This document shows positions 44,901-55,860 of a stretch of DNA of 64,000 nt, one piece after another. The notes beneath the pieces were generated by a model, which was given only the letters and a program-made list of their open reading frames with translations, was not told where the DNA came from and made no database searches. The stretch comes from Ryuthela nishihirai (lineage: Eukaryota > Arthropoda > Arachnida > Araneae > Heptathelidae), in contig JAWZYU010000017.1 in NCBI GenBank assembly GCA_038380435.1, forward strand, positions 24,489,283 through 24,553,282, given 5' to 3'. Position 1 is the first letter of the stretch. Each line of letters opens with the position of its first letter. The translations under genes were made by a program, and so were the position numbers.

Positions 44901-45300
44901 ACACAGTGGAAGATTTTCCCTCCACAGAAGCCCACCAGTGCAGCAAAATCAGGATCCATAATCAAGCTGAGAGCCATATATCTGTCCAGTCCAGCGTGTT
45001 TATATGGTCAGCACCAGGATCCTGTATGGTTGACCACTTTTCAGCAGGGTAAAAAAAAAGTAGCCATAGTTGTCCAGATCAGTAGGCCACATTAATCTGG
45101 CAGCCCTCCCCTTCCGTTCACTTCCACAAGAGAGTATCTCTTTTGAAAGGTACTAATGGTCTGCACCACGAGAAGGCGGGGTCCGACATTAGGTGCTAGA
45201 CCTGGCCAGTTCTATGCATCATCACAGGGGATTGGTGCAAAGCTCTCCTTCCAGTGACTACGTAGCTACCATTTACAGACCCATTAACTACAAGAGCTTT
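41915..45300 (-). mobile_element. LINE (RTE-like), long copy with 5' leader, split by a SINE A
   Basis: Minus strand: a 5' leader (about 45,300-44,720), APE endonuclease (44,720-43,960), linker (43,540-43,100), RT (43,150-41,915). The last ~700 bp including the 3' tail is absent. Several indels break the frames (for example near 44,500, 42,690 and 42,330). A SINE A interrupts it at 43,555-43,946 with a 12-bp duplication. The leader, with an open but unassigned segment, is the longest 5' sequence seen for the family here. Confidence 0.92.
43555..43946 (+). mobile_element. SINE A, young copy nested in a LINE
   Basis: It starts ggggcgggggtggctcagtc, with A box (tggctcagtcggtagc) and B box (ggttcgagtcc). 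Its head matches elongator tRNA-Met (ggtagcgcgccaggctcgta, then atctgtag). The family tail (gctcagaggtaaaacaaccc) closes it. The duplication cctaacagaact at 43,543-43,554 and 43,947-43,958 is perfect. It is close to the family consensus. Confidence 0.95.
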
Positions 45301-45620
45301 AAAAATATATGTATAAAATCCTCAGGTAAATTTTATTTTCAAATATAGTTATTTAAAGGCAACAATGCCATTTACAGTTTTTGGTAGCCATTCTTATTTA
45401 CACAACATAACAAAACGGTCCTTTACAATGATTCCCACAACCTCCAGACCTAACTCAAACAGTAGTTTTTAGAAAACAGATTGTTTCTTTTGTTACTATG
45501 ATAATGATAACTTGAGTTTACACCAAAATGCAACCTATCATTACCATAGTAATGGTAAATTGCATTTTAAACAAATGCAATATAACAAATAAATCCATGA
45601 TATAACTTCCTCCCTCCTCA
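45301..45620 (-). mobile_element. Possible solo or 3' LTR-like segment
   Basis: The right end (aaatccatgatataac) is followed by ttcctccctcctc, which on the minus strand is a purine tract (gaggagggaggaa) next to a putative LTR start. The layout resembles the direct-repeat element at 15.6-17.6 kb. No second terminal repeat was found, so this is tentative. Confidence 0.3.
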
Positions 45621-45660
45621 AAAAAATCTATCTCACGAGCACTACTGATGCACCACTGAT

Positions 45661-46010
45661 TCGCATTATAGAAAACCCCTGGAACTAAATTTCATCAGAG
45701 AAAACACATCTCAAAATACAAGAAAATTGAAAACAGTACACCACTGATCCACATTGCAAAAAAGCCCCCAGAGCTAAATAATCTCATCAGACACAACACA
45801 TATCAAAATGAAGAAAATTGGAAACAATGCACATTAATCTGCATTATAAAACAGTCCCCCCCCCCCTCAAACCAAATAATTTCATCAGAGACAACACACC
45901 TCAAAAAACAAGAAAATTGGAACAGTGCACTGCCAATCTGCATTATAAAACAGCCTCTGGAACTAAATAATACTATCAAAAACAACAAGAAAGCCATATA
46001 CCCACTATCA
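45661..46010. repeat. Minisatellite-like array, about 90-bp period, four units
   Basis: Diverged units contain gcattataaaacagcctctgg, aactaaataattt-catcagag, acaacacacctcaaaa and caagaaaattggaaacag. Starts fall near 45,663, 45,751, 45,841 and 45,940. Period varies (88-99 bp) because of C and A runs. Confidence 0.8.
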
Positions 46011-46264
46011 TTCCAATCTGCAATATTTATCACAATCCTAATTAGGTTTCTACACCCCTTGATGTATTTCCCAACATTTTCAGTAATTAAAAATCCATAT
46101 TAAACTTCTTAATCACAAATAGCAATAAACAAAATGAAAAACAAATAGTCAATTCCATAACTAAATATATTAATACTATCACCATTAATATTCATGACCA
46201 GAAATATTAATAAAAACATGCATAAGCACATTGAATTTAGCTATCAAAAAAACCCGCCCCACAT

Positions 46265-47040
46265 CCTCAAAAAAAAAAAAAAAATCTCTAAAGAACTTAT
46301 GTAAAACATTCCCCTCACACATAGCCTCAAAAAGTTACCAATTCCCACTTTTGAACCTCCATTCATTAAAAAACACTTTATATTTCTCAAAAAAAAAAAA
46401 AGCAAAAAACCCTCCCCTGAATTACTCTTTAACCTTCTTGCCTCCATTAGAAACTGCCACTTTTCCACACTAATAATTCTACAACATACAAAATTTCTTC
46501 GTAAAAAAAAAATTCCTACAAAATGCTTTCAAATATTCCCAATAATTCATATTAATAACATTAAAAAAAGTAATCAATATCTTAAAAAAAATAATGTATC
46601 ACTATAGTACACTAATAATTATTACATTATACTTAACTAGTAATAACCACTTAGTTCATCATCTTAAACTACTATAATGAGAAACAAATGTTTGTTGCAA
46701 CTACCATGCTCATTCCCACATGTAAAATCTTCAAACATTCGTTCACCAAACATTTATCCACCCACACCTACATTAGAATCCTTGGAAAACCCACTGTTTA
46801 CATTTCTTCAAAAAATATTCTTCTAAAACCTTCATTTCCCCACATTCAAAACTTTTGCCATTTTCTTTCATACTTGCAACAAACCACCTACTACATCCTA
46901 TTAAACACAAATATATGATAATAATAGTTCCAACCCCCCCCCCCCAAAAAAAAAAAAAAAAAAAAAAACCTCTAAAGAACTTATGTAAAACATTACCCTC
47001 ACACATAGCCTCAAAAAGTTACCAATTCCCACTTTTGAAT
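46265..47040. repeat. Duplicated 85-bp block after poly-A runs
   Basis: The block ctctaaagaacttatgtaaa...cccacttttgaa occurs at about 46,276-46,357 and 46,968-47,039, each after a long A run. Apart from it, the 46.0-47.7 kb region is C/A-rich, with no gene. Confidence 0.75.
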
Positions 47041-47479
47041 AACCTGGCCATAACATTATAAAGCAGTTGACTTTCAACAACAACACTCATAGTATTAAAA
47101 ACTTGCAATTCCTAATACCTTAAATAACTTATAATTTACCATATTTTAATCAAATTAAAAAAAAAACAAGTGGGAAAGATTAATTACCCCTTTTCTGCCT
47201 ATTATAAAAACTTGTCATAAAATATGTTGCAAATTAAAATGGATGAGCACTGAGCACGAGTTAAAGTAAAAATATGCCAATGAAAATTACAATACAATGC
47301 AATTTATTACAAAAGCATGGATGAAATTATTTATAAACAAACTAAGTCTACCGGCACAAAACTCTATAATAATACGAAGTAAACTTTCAGAAGAATCATT
47401 ATCTCAATTCTACCAACACAATCCACACCAATTAATTAATCAACCTTCCAATCATTCACCATATAAATGCTTCTTCACT

Positions 47480-47822
47480 TTTTACACCCATCAGTTACAT
47501 GCTTCTTCACTTTTTACACCCATTGCGTTCATAAACTAATTATGCCTCCTTTCGGATATCCACAACTCCAACAACAATTCTTTCTTTTCTATTTTTCAGA
47601 TCGGTTCTGTATTCCAATTCGTTGGTTACATAATTCTCAAGCAGAAGCATACACGAGCATTCATGACACGTTTATAATAAATTCACTGTAGCACGTTCAT
47701 CTGTCATAACAATATATTATACATAAAATATTATATCATGCATATATTATACATAAAATATTATATTATGCATATGTTATACATATATGACTTATATATA
47801 TGTTATACTATGTATGTTATAC
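47480..47822. repeat. Short tandem repeats and AT microsatellite
   Basis: A 31-bp doublet (cttcttcactttttacaccc) lies at 47,469-47,523. A 30-bp AT-rich doublet (atatattatacataaaatat...) is at about 47,711-47,770, followed by degenerate TATA-rich repeats to 47,821. Confidence 0.7.
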
Positions 47823-48204
47823 AGGGCCAGATTAAGGCCAACTGATGCCCTAAGCACAGCCCTGCAATGGTGTCCCCTCGGCCCTTCCAGTGCTTAACTG
47901 ACAAGACATGAAGACTCAATAAGTGCCGAAGGCGATTGAGGAATAAGCCTTCAAACTTTTAAACTTTAGTCACTCACCATACCAAAGAAAACGATTTTTT
48001 TAACAATTTAGATTAAAGTCGAACACATCAGATAAGGGCAACTACAAAAAATTTGACTAAAGTCGAATTGCTTTCACTGCCCCAGTGTGGCAGTGTAAGA
48101 GTTGAGAGTTAAAGGCATGATAGCTAGGGAGAAAAACTCTGTGGTACCCCCCTTCCCTTGCCCTAAGCGTGTGCATATTTTGCCTAATGGTTAATCCGGT
48201 GCTG
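47822..48204. mobile_element. hAT-type MITE, 383 bp, with 8-bp target duplication
   Basis: Inverted ends: left CAGGGCCAGATTAAGGCC, right GGTTAATCCGGTGCTG, which reads CAGCACCGGATTAACC on the other strand. The flanking 8 bp, atgttata, is exactly duplicated at 47,814-47,821 and 48,205-48,212. CAG...CTG ends with an 8-bp duplication define the hAT superfamily. No transposase frame is present. Confidence 0.9.
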
Positions 48205-48495
48205 ATGTTATACTATATTTACGTATCTATATTATTATACTACATTTACAGGAATGATCACTTATCTGTGACCCATCTGTAAATTATCCAAGCAAGAATG
48301 ATAAAATATCAAAACTTAAATGTCACATTCATGTCAAATCACACATGACATGTGACTTCATGCTACCTACCTGAAAGAAACAAATCACAGAATCCACCAA
48401 TCCAAAGTTATTCTAAATTTATGTATTTACATCATACTTTATGCTTCAACATCATATGTTTCCTGAGCATCACCATCTGTTGGCTGAGGCCTGTA

Positions 48496-48881
48496 GGGGC
48501 GGGGGTGGCTCAGTCGGTAGCGCACCAGGCTCATGATCTGTAGTTCCTAGGTTCGAGTCCCAGCAGGGTCAGCGTTGAGATTTATCTCTGCAAAATTCCC
48601 CGCCTTGCCCACGGTCAGTAGGGGACACCAATGGGCTTGGAAAGGCCACCGTCCATCGGCTGGGACGTTAAGCCGTGGCCCCGTGTGCAGGAGAACCATA
48701 CCCTGTGCATGTTAAAGATCACACTGGATGGCCTTGATGGGAGGCTACCATCTGTCTCCTAACAGCTGTTCCAGTGGGTCCCCTCCCCTAACCTTCTCTG
48801 AGCCTTGGGGGTCCACGTGACCTGGCCATTTAGCCCATGGTGTGCAAAAAAAGTGCCGCTCAGAGGTAAAACAACCCAACC
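48496..48881 (+). mobile_element. SINE A, young copy with perfect target-site duplication
   Basis: Complete, from ggggcgggggtggctcagtc to aaaacaaccca. The tRNA-Met-like head reads caggctcatgatctgtag. The duplication ctgaggcctgta is exact at 48,484-48,495 and 48,882-48,893. It lies about 250 bp upstream of the transmembrane exon. Confidence 0.95.
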
Positions 48882-49132
48882 CTGAGGCCTGTATACAACA
48901 AACTGATCTATTTAAGAATTAACATAGTGTAGTTTTTTTTTTAATTACAGAACATTGTTTTTTCTTCTTATGTACTGTGTGTAATTTTTAGTAAGTAAAT
49001 TCTTACTTTAAATAAAGGTAGTTTTTAGAAAGAAAATTTTTCAGTGAAAAATAAGATTATTATTTTTGTGTTGTTCTCAAGGTAGGAAATTGTGCAAAAA
49101 TGATATTTGTAAAAGATATTCTTTTGTTTTAG

Positions 49133-49201
49133 GCATTGTTCGTCTATCTGCACTTTTTTTGATCATATTTGGAATATATCTGGCATCATATGTATTATTT
49201 G
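49133..49201 (+). CDS. POMGNT1: POMGNT1-like glycosyltransferase, transmembrane-anchor exon
   Basis: The 69-bp exon has acceptor ttttgttttag and donor gtaagt. It encodes IVRLSALFLIIFGIYLASYVLF, a hydrophobic stretch of about 20 residues after an Arg. With the basic stretch of the previous exon it forms a single-pass signal anchor, which places the following domain in the Golgi lumen. The phase (two leading bases, one trailing) fits both neighbours. Human POMGNT1 likewise has a single N-terminal anchor before its stem domain. Confidence 0.82.
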
Positions 49202-50517
49202 GTAAGTTTATTTTATCAAGGATTTGATTACTGTTACCATCAAGTTTATTAAGGAATTAAGTTATTTGGCTCAAAGTTAAGTCTAATAATAAGGAAAGTC
49301 TTGATCTGTAATTGCCTAGTTGTAATCTAATAAGATCAAATGAAGTAATACCTAGACTTCAAAGATCCAACTTTGGCAGTTATAGGTTAAGTTAATGGGA
49401 ATATAATCAGCTTACTCTTATTCAAAAAGAATCAATAGTTCTTTCAATACATTCTCTGTATAAATTTTGATTGCAGAAAATAAGCAGGCAGAGGAAAGTC
49501 ATAACAGTTCATACTAAAATCCTTGGTTGATTGTATGATGAAGTCTGTTATAACAAGTTGTAGCTCATTAACTTTGGAGGAATGAGTGCAAATCTCCAAA
49601 CACATGTCAAGAACATTTTAAATGTCTTCATAGTATACAGTTGAGCATTGAATTAATCTCACATGTCTCTGTATGTTCATTGGTTCCTCTCTTGTAGTAT
49701 TGGACATCTGCCAGAATTACTCCGGACTAGACATCAAGATTGTCTTGACATCTAGATATGATAGCCTTTGGGCAGTCCTATGATTTCTGTAGTTTTTGGG
49801 TAGACTTGCACCAGCCCATTATGGACCAACAATAACACCTTTCTGGAAATTGGTTATATCATACGTTTTTTTCCATTTCACTGTTTTCCAGTGGTGCTTT
49901 TGCTTGTATTTAAGACAGCTCAGAGATCACATAATTGTGACATGTGTTCTTATGTACTTGCATCACAGTTGTGATAAGTAGCACAGAGTTTCTAATTGTA
50001 TGGCCAGGTTATACATGTGATTACCAATATTAGCTAAACATTTTAAAGCTGATAAATATTCATTTTTATTATGCTTACGTGAACCATTTGCCAATAAATT
50101 CTTTGAACTTTTGCGTATATTTTGAAACATGCCTAAAAATTTGAAACGTACGTAAAAAGAAGAATATTAGCATTAAAATTCTTTAAATAATGTCATTCAG
50201 AAAGTGACCATAACACAGTAAGAATATAGAGTTTTGATAGGATAAGAAAAAAAATTAAGTTATACTTTATGCAGTATAATAGTAATAGCTTTATTGATGC
50301 TTCATTATGGTTATATATGTAAAATACCCCACTAAGGAATGTTTAAAAAAATATAACTTAGACTAATTGTTTTTGATTAAATTTCTTCATTATAAATTTG
50401 TCACATATTTGTGACTAATTTTTTAGATAGAACTTATAATATTGAGCATTGTAAGATTGTTATTTGAATTATAATTTTGTGATGGAGACTGATAGTGTGG
50501 CATTTTTGTTGTGTTAG
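49202..50517. other. POMGNT1-like intron after the transmembrane exon
   Basis: AT-rich, no repeat family recognised. The open frame at 49,796-49,981 has no domain and lies within the intron. Confidence 0.45.
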
Positions 50518-50556
50518 ATAAAGGACCAAAATTCCAAGAAGTGAATAATGAAACAG
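50518..50556 (+). CDS. POMGNT1: POMGNT1-like glycosyltransferase, micro-exon with GC donor
   Basis: This 39-bp exon (acceptor gtgttag) encodes DKGPKFQEVNNETG with its split codons, a short polar juxtamembrane linker in the lumenal stem. The frame to the next exon is preserved only if splicing uses ACAG|gcaagt at 50,556/50,557, a GC-AG intron with an otherwise near-perfect donor. The GT four bases downstream (50,561) would push the next exon into a frame that stops after ten codons. The exon is small, but its phase fits both neighbours. Confidence 0.7.
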
Positions 50557-50956
50557 GCAAGTAAATCTACTGTTTCAGTGATAATTTTTATATCTATACA
50601 TTGAGCATTAAAAGGGGAAAAAAATAATGGGAATAGAAATTATTTCAAATTGGTTAACTTATTGTAATCTTTGTACAACAAGCATGTGCATGTAGTAACA
50701 TTTCCAAACAGCTTAATATAAGAACATAGACATGCATGATTACCAATTTTGTTTACTGTAAAGCATAAAAATATTTAACTTTTTGAAAGTTGAGAAGATG
50801 GATTCATTTTAATGTTGAAAAGTATATTTATTGAACATCTTTTAGATAACTATTTTACTCTTGTGCCTCTCACATGATTTGTTATAATACTATAGATATT
50901 GCTTATAAAAGCCAGTGTTGGTTTTTATTGTTTTAAACAAATTTTAATTATTATAG

Positions 50957-51029
50957 GAACATTTGGTCAAATATCTGTGGTTTCACATGAAAGGAGCAAG
51001 GCAATGCATCATGTTACAATACCTGATGA
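50957..51029 (+). CDS. POMGNT1: POMGNT1-like glycosyltransferase, stem-region exon
   Basis: The 73-bp exon is bounded by acceptor ttattatag and donor gtaagt. It is read as two leading bases, 23 codons (TFGQISVVSHERSKAMHHV plus four more residues) and two trailing bases. It encodes part of the lumenal stem ahead of the PANDER/ILEI-like domain. No catalytic residues are expected here. Phase continuity on both sides supports it; sequence conservation alone would not be decisive. Confidence 0.75.
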
Positions 51030-51310
51030 GTAAGTATAATATAGAATGACATTGTGAAAGAATACAAAAAAGGTGATTCCTGAAAGGAACCTAAAAACTT
51101 TGGTAATTTAAAACTTGATTGATACTTTAAAAATATTTTTACAAATGTGTTTCCTCATTAAGCTGTTTGCAAAAGTTTGATTAATAAAATTTAAGAAGTT
51201 TTCTGAAGATGTCATCATAAGGGAAAGTTTGTTCATTATTAAAGATATTAGAAAATTTTGTACCAAAGGGCTACTGAAAATACCAATATTACTGTTTGGC
51301 TACTATACCT

Positions 51311-51858
51311 GGGGGTGGGGGGTGGGCAAGGGTTGTTGAAGTTGGTAGGGCACTAGCTGTATGAACTGCAGTAATCTGTAGTTCTCAGGTTGTTTTCAGA
51401 ATTATGATGGGTTTCCAAATGCATTGTAATCTGTAGTTCCCAGGTTTGAGTCCCGCCTGGGCTGGTGTTGAAATTTTTACGTGATATTATAATTATAATT
51501 AGATATATGAGATTAATTAATGAGATTTATACCTGGTATTATAATTATAATACCTAATTATAATTCTGGTTTTTAACTCTCCACTCTGTCTTCTGTCAGT
51601 AGGTGACATTGATGGGCTTGCAAAGTCATCTTCCATCAGACGGGATATAAAGCTATGACCCCCTGTATGGGAGAGTCATACCCTGTGCATATTAAAGAAC
51701 ATGCTGAATGGCCTTGATGAGAGGCTACCATCTGTTTCCTAACAACTGTCCATTGGGTCCCTTTCCCCAAACCTTCTCTGAGCCTTTGGGTTCCTTGTGA
51801 CCTGGCCATTTAGCCCATTGTGTGCAATAAGTTCAGCTCAGAGGTAAAACAACCCAAC
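51311..51858 (+). mobile_element. SINE A, rearranged copy
   Basis: The head region is duplicated (gtaatctgtagttctcaggt and gtaatctgtagttcccaggt), and an AT-rich block (about 51,480-51,575) interrupts the body. The rest is standard, with the gaggtaaaacaacccaac end. Flanks are an 11-bp duplication with one mismatch: ctactatacct at 51,300-51,310 and ctactacacct at 51,859-51,869. Confidence 0.85.
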
Positions 51859-52396
51859 CTACTACACCTAGATTGTAAGAGCCAGGATATTCTGTTTAAC
51901 TAATTATAATACTGGTTTTTAAGTAATTTTAGGTAATTAGGTAAAAGCTAATGCTCTTTTCTATAATGAGCAACATGCTTAAGTTTCGGGCTTTTAAAAA
52001 TGGGAAGCAGGGTGAAATTTGTTCAGAAAATTTTGTGTAGCAAATCTGCTGTACAGTAATCTTTTACGTAGCAATTTCTTTTGCATAGTGTTTATTTTTT
52101 TTCAATTTCATGTTTTCATTGTTAGTTTGTTATCTAGTAATGGCCATAATGACCTATGTTTAATTAGAATCTGAGGCAAAAGCAAATGTAAATATTAAAA
52201 AAGCAAAATTTAGACATATTTTATTTGGTAATTTACTTATAATGTAGCTTTTTAAAAAAAATATAAAATGATTTAAAAGTTACAGACCTCCAAATCTGGT
52301 TTTGCATTTACTTACAAGTAATATGGCACTAACCCAATACTTTTGCAAATAGTTTATATTTATCTTGGCAAATTTTAGATGTAAAGCAAATATACA

Positions 52397-53606
52397 CAGT
52401 CATATCAGAATAATATGACCACCCACGGAATCACAGTGTACCACCCGCCCAGGCACATCACAGAATGTACATGACTAGGTCGACCACAGGGAGATTAAGT
52501 GACCGGTTAGGACAGATGAGTCATAGTGCGTAATGTGAGCACAATGGGCAGAGGTATTGATTTGATGGACTTTCAAAATGGAATGATCATCGGCTACCAC
52601 GCCAAGGGTAAAAGCATATCGTAACAGCAGACTTTGTGGGCTGTTCTTGAGGTGCTGTAGTAAGAGTGTACCAAGAAGGGACCGCTGGCACACTACCTCC
52701 AGATGTCATAACTGTGGAGCCCCAAAGGCCATCGACCCCAGAGGAGAACATCATCTCTGTCGACTGGTAAAGGGCAATCGATGTACAACTGCAGCAATTG
52801 ACCACTCAAATGAATGCTGGGGCACCCAGGTACGTGTCCACGATAACAGTAGAGCGAACCCTGTTACACATAGGTCTCCAGAGTCCACGCTGCATAAAGG
52901 CACCCATGTTAACCAAAGTCTATCGGCAACGACACCTGCAGTTCTCATGGGACTACCATCATTGGACAGTGGAAGAGTGGAAAAAGGTTGCCTTCTTCGA
53001 TGAATCGGGGTTTCTACTCCACAGAAGTGACGGGTAGTGGTGGATACGGCGCCAGACATGTGAGAACCAATACCCGGATATGCTTGTCGGTCAAGTACAG
53101 GCTGGCAATGGTAGTGTGCATGTCTGGGGGATGTTTTCCTTGTATGACCTGGGACCTCTGGTACCACTGGACGGGTCCCTGAATGCCAATGGCTATCTGT
53201 CCATCCTCATTGACCACATGCATCCCTTCATGTTGGATGTTTACCCTGGTGGTAATGGTGTCTACCAACAGGACAGTGCACCCTGCCATGTCGCTAAGGT
53301 GGTGTGTGACTGGTTCCAGGAACATGACAGTGATGTCTCTGTTCTCCCTTGGCTGCGAAATCGCCCAACCTCAAACCCATAGAGCACATGTGGGACTATT
53401 TGGATTGACAGGTTTGGCATGTGGACCCACAACTGTGTCATCTCTGGAAACTCTGTGCTCTGCTGGAGTCCAAATGGTCATGTGTGCCTCTGGCAACCTT
53501 CTGGGGCCTCATTTGCATCCATGCCATGCTGTCTCGCTGCTGTCATCTAGGCCAAGGGTGGTTATTCCATTATTAGGTAGGTGGTCATATTATTCTGATA
53601 CAACTG
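52397..53606 (+). mobile_element. Tc1-like transposon, 1.21 kb, with inverted ends
   Basis: Inverted ends of about 26 bp: left CAGTCATATCAGAATAATAT, right ATATTATTCTGATACAACTG, with TA to the right. The interior holds a broken transposase. It sits in a POMGNT1-like intron, ending about 90 bp before exon 53,696. Confidence 0.9.
52560..53410 (+). pseudogene. Tc1-like transposase, broken
   Basis: Fragments in several frames. A helix-turn-helix region lies near 52,560-52,750. Frame 52,798-53,037 holds HHWTVEEWKKVAFFDESGFL (first catalytic Asp in FFDES). Frame 53,080-53,382 holds QAGNGSVHVWGMFS and GVYQQDSAPCHVAK (second Asp). IEHMWDYL-like codons (Glu) follow a stop near 53,382. At least two frameshifts and several stops separate them. 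Confidence 0.88.
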
Positions 53607-53695
53607 TATACGTTGTCTTATTTTGTCATCAAATAGATAGATGATTATTTAAATTTGGGATAGATATTGATAAATATATTTTTCAAACATTGTAG

Positions 53696-53845
53696 GGTTG
53701 TGGTTGTTCCTTCTACTATTCAAGTTGGAGATGTAGTACTAAACTGTGGATTACAAACACCCTGTAATAGACAAGAGTTTTCAGTCCATATATATACTGG
53801 CAAAGACCACAAAGATGAACCTCGTTTGTGCATTGATGGAAAATA
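53696..53845 (+). CDS. POMGNT1: POMGNT1-like glycosyltransferase, start of the PANDER/ILEI-like stem domain
   Basis: The 150-bp exon (acceptor attgtag, donor gtaatt) encodes 49 whole codons. It contains a segment with two cysteines (NCGLQTPC), then EFSVHIYTGKDHKDEPRLCIDGK. The last part matches the pattern of the first beta strands of the POMGNT1 stem domain (x-V-x-V-Y-S-x-R-S-K-V-x-V-x-V-D-G). In the known enzyme this domain binds beta-linked GlcNAc and helps recruit substrate. The exon begins about 90 bp to the right of a Tc1-like transposon lodged in the preceding intron. Confidence 0.85.
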
Positions 53846-54289
53846 GTAATTATTTTTCTTCTTTATTTAGTATTATTTTTTCTAATATTGAAAGCAAAAA
53901 ATCCTTCATTGTCTTGTATTCTAACTGCATGAATATGTAATTTGCAATATTGAAAGGCATTCAACAAATGAAAGTAAAAGGTTAAATGCCTGTTATTTCT
54001 TATATTGTTTAAAAATCTACACATTGAATTTTGTTTCAAATACAATTTTCAATTAAAAATCGTGTTTATAGTAGAAACCAAATTTCAGATCCTTAATAAG
54101 AAGCTGAATTATTATTTTCTGCATTAAATAGCTCAGGTCAAAATGCTTGTGGAGCTGTGAATACATGGTTTATAGACTTCAAGATGAACAGTGGGCATCA
54201 GCTTTAATAGGAGATGCATAGATAAAATATTGTCACTTAGATTCTTGAGAAACCCCATCAGTATAGTGTTGGAAAAGGTGAGGGGCTAA
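53846..54289. other. POMGNT1-like intron, left part
   Basis: No recognised feature in this AT-rich stretch. Confidence 0.4.
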
Positions 54290-54476
54290 AAATGCCATTG
54301 AGCATATCTTCCATGCATTGAACTTACATCTTTGTACTCTCCCCCTAACCATAGGGCTAATTTTTGAGTCAAGGAAATTCATTTTGTTTCTATATCCAAG
54401 ACCTCATTCCTTCTCAGGAAATGATAAAAGATTGTTTTTATAAAACCAAGAAATATACATTATTCTTAATGTAAGC
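54290..54476 (+). mobile_element. Fragment of the piggyBac-like family interior
   Basis: Matches the internal repeat unit of copies 1 and 2 (tttctatatccaagacctca, then ttctcaggaaatgat). It has no ends. Confidence 0.6.
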
Positions 54477-55860
54477 CAGTGGTTTCCAAACTGTAGGATG
54501 CAAAAACTAAAATAATGAATAGTGTCTATAGATATAGAATATCATATTTTTAATATAGTTAAATATATGAAGTTGAGTTTTCTTGCATGATTTAGTAATG
54601 CTGCCAAGTCTTGAATGTACAATAGTTGTGCTTCTCAAATTCTCTGGGGTAGTGGACCTTCAGGAAACCCTGCTTCTGTGATATGCTGACAATGTTTGCT
54701 TCTAGAGAGCTTCTCCCCACTTGTTGCCTCAAGAAATAAAGTATGTCTATGCTCATGATAAGCCGTCCCGTGGCCGAGTGGTTAGCACGCTTGGCTATTA
54801 ATCTATGGGACCTGGATTCGAGCCCCGGGTAAGGCATGGATATATGTGTCGTTTTTCTGCTGAGGTCCTGCCATCCTCTCAGACCTTCTACTTTGGCATA
54901 TAAACTGACAGGCTCCTGTCAGACCTCTGTGGCAAGCAGCTGCTTGAGGGGGTATATATTATTTTTATTTATTTATGCTCACGATACTTTCTTGACCCCG
55001 CATCACATAATGTCATCACCTGGAGCAGGTACATTGCAAGGGTGCCTCCCCCCCCCCCCCCCAATATCTGGTCATCTTATACAAAATCTCAAACTTGGCA
55101 ACTTGCTTTGGAATTAAAAGCGGGTGTCTTTGTACAATTTTATTTTAGCCCCATAGTATATGTCTAACACTAAAAATAGATTTAAAAAACAATTATAAAA
55201 TATTATTCCATACAGAATATCATTTTAACTTTCCTGTTCAGTAGAATGTTTTAATAATTGGGAAATTCTACTCAGCTTATCCTGGGTACATGCCTGACTT
55301 GGAGTGTTGAGAATGTACAAACTGTGCTGCTATGTCATACCAATGTTGTGCTTTTAAAAAATCTTTCTGGAAGCTTGCCACAGACTGGTGACTGATGACT
55401 GATGACTCATGGACCAGCATTGGTCTGTGGTCTATGAGATCTTCTAAACTTTGAAAATCAATGTATTGTACTACAGACATTTCCAGGAAAACCTTAATTT
55501 AAGAGAAGTAGCTGCCCATCTTCGTCAGTTTCTTTCAATAAAAATTCTGCTAAAACACAAAATATAAGTCTTACATTCAGTTTCTTATGGTTTTGAGACA
55601 GTCTTATGAGAGAAGCTGAAGTAGCAGGTCTATACTTTCTAAGTGGCTTCTTTCTATTTTGAATATATTTTGTGCCTTTTTCCCTTACAAATTTGTGTCG
55701 AGTGTGCTTTACTGAAAGCTTTAATAAAAAAAATGGTACAAAACTGTTGTATTAGTATTTTTTGGCAGAGGTAGCAATAAAAGTTTGGTTTCAGAACTTA
55801 AGGGGAGGTGCATAAAAATTTTATAAGACGAGGGAAAAATGAAAAGTTTGGAAATGACTG
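54477..55860. mobile_element. hAT (Charlie-type) element, non-autonomous
   Basis: Left CAGTGGTTTCCAAACTGTAG and right GTTTGGAAATGACTG are inverted repeats of the Charlie type. A ggggaggtgcataaaaattt motif near the right end is also typical. No transposase frame is found. A SINE B is nested within. A clean 8-bp flanking duplication was not found. Confidence 0.6.
54761..54973 (+). mobile_element. SINE B, full-length type copy with target-site duplication
   Basis: Head: agccgtcccgtggccgagtg with A box (gtggccgagtggttagc) and B box (ggattcgagcc). It is followed by the standard body, the caagcagctgcttg palindrome and a TTTA tail. A 13-bp duplication with one mismatch flanks it: tatgctcatgata at 54,748-54,760 and tatgctcacgata at 54,974-54,986. 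The head resembles tRNA-Ser/Leu (GTGGCCGAGTGG). Confidence 0.93.

Noticed and set aside
46244..46468. Minus-strand frame rich in Phe and Gly
   Set aside because: Produced by homopolymer A and C runs; no protein signature.
52751..53167. 138-codon minus-strand frame
   Set aside because: Antisense shadow of the Tc1-like transposase.
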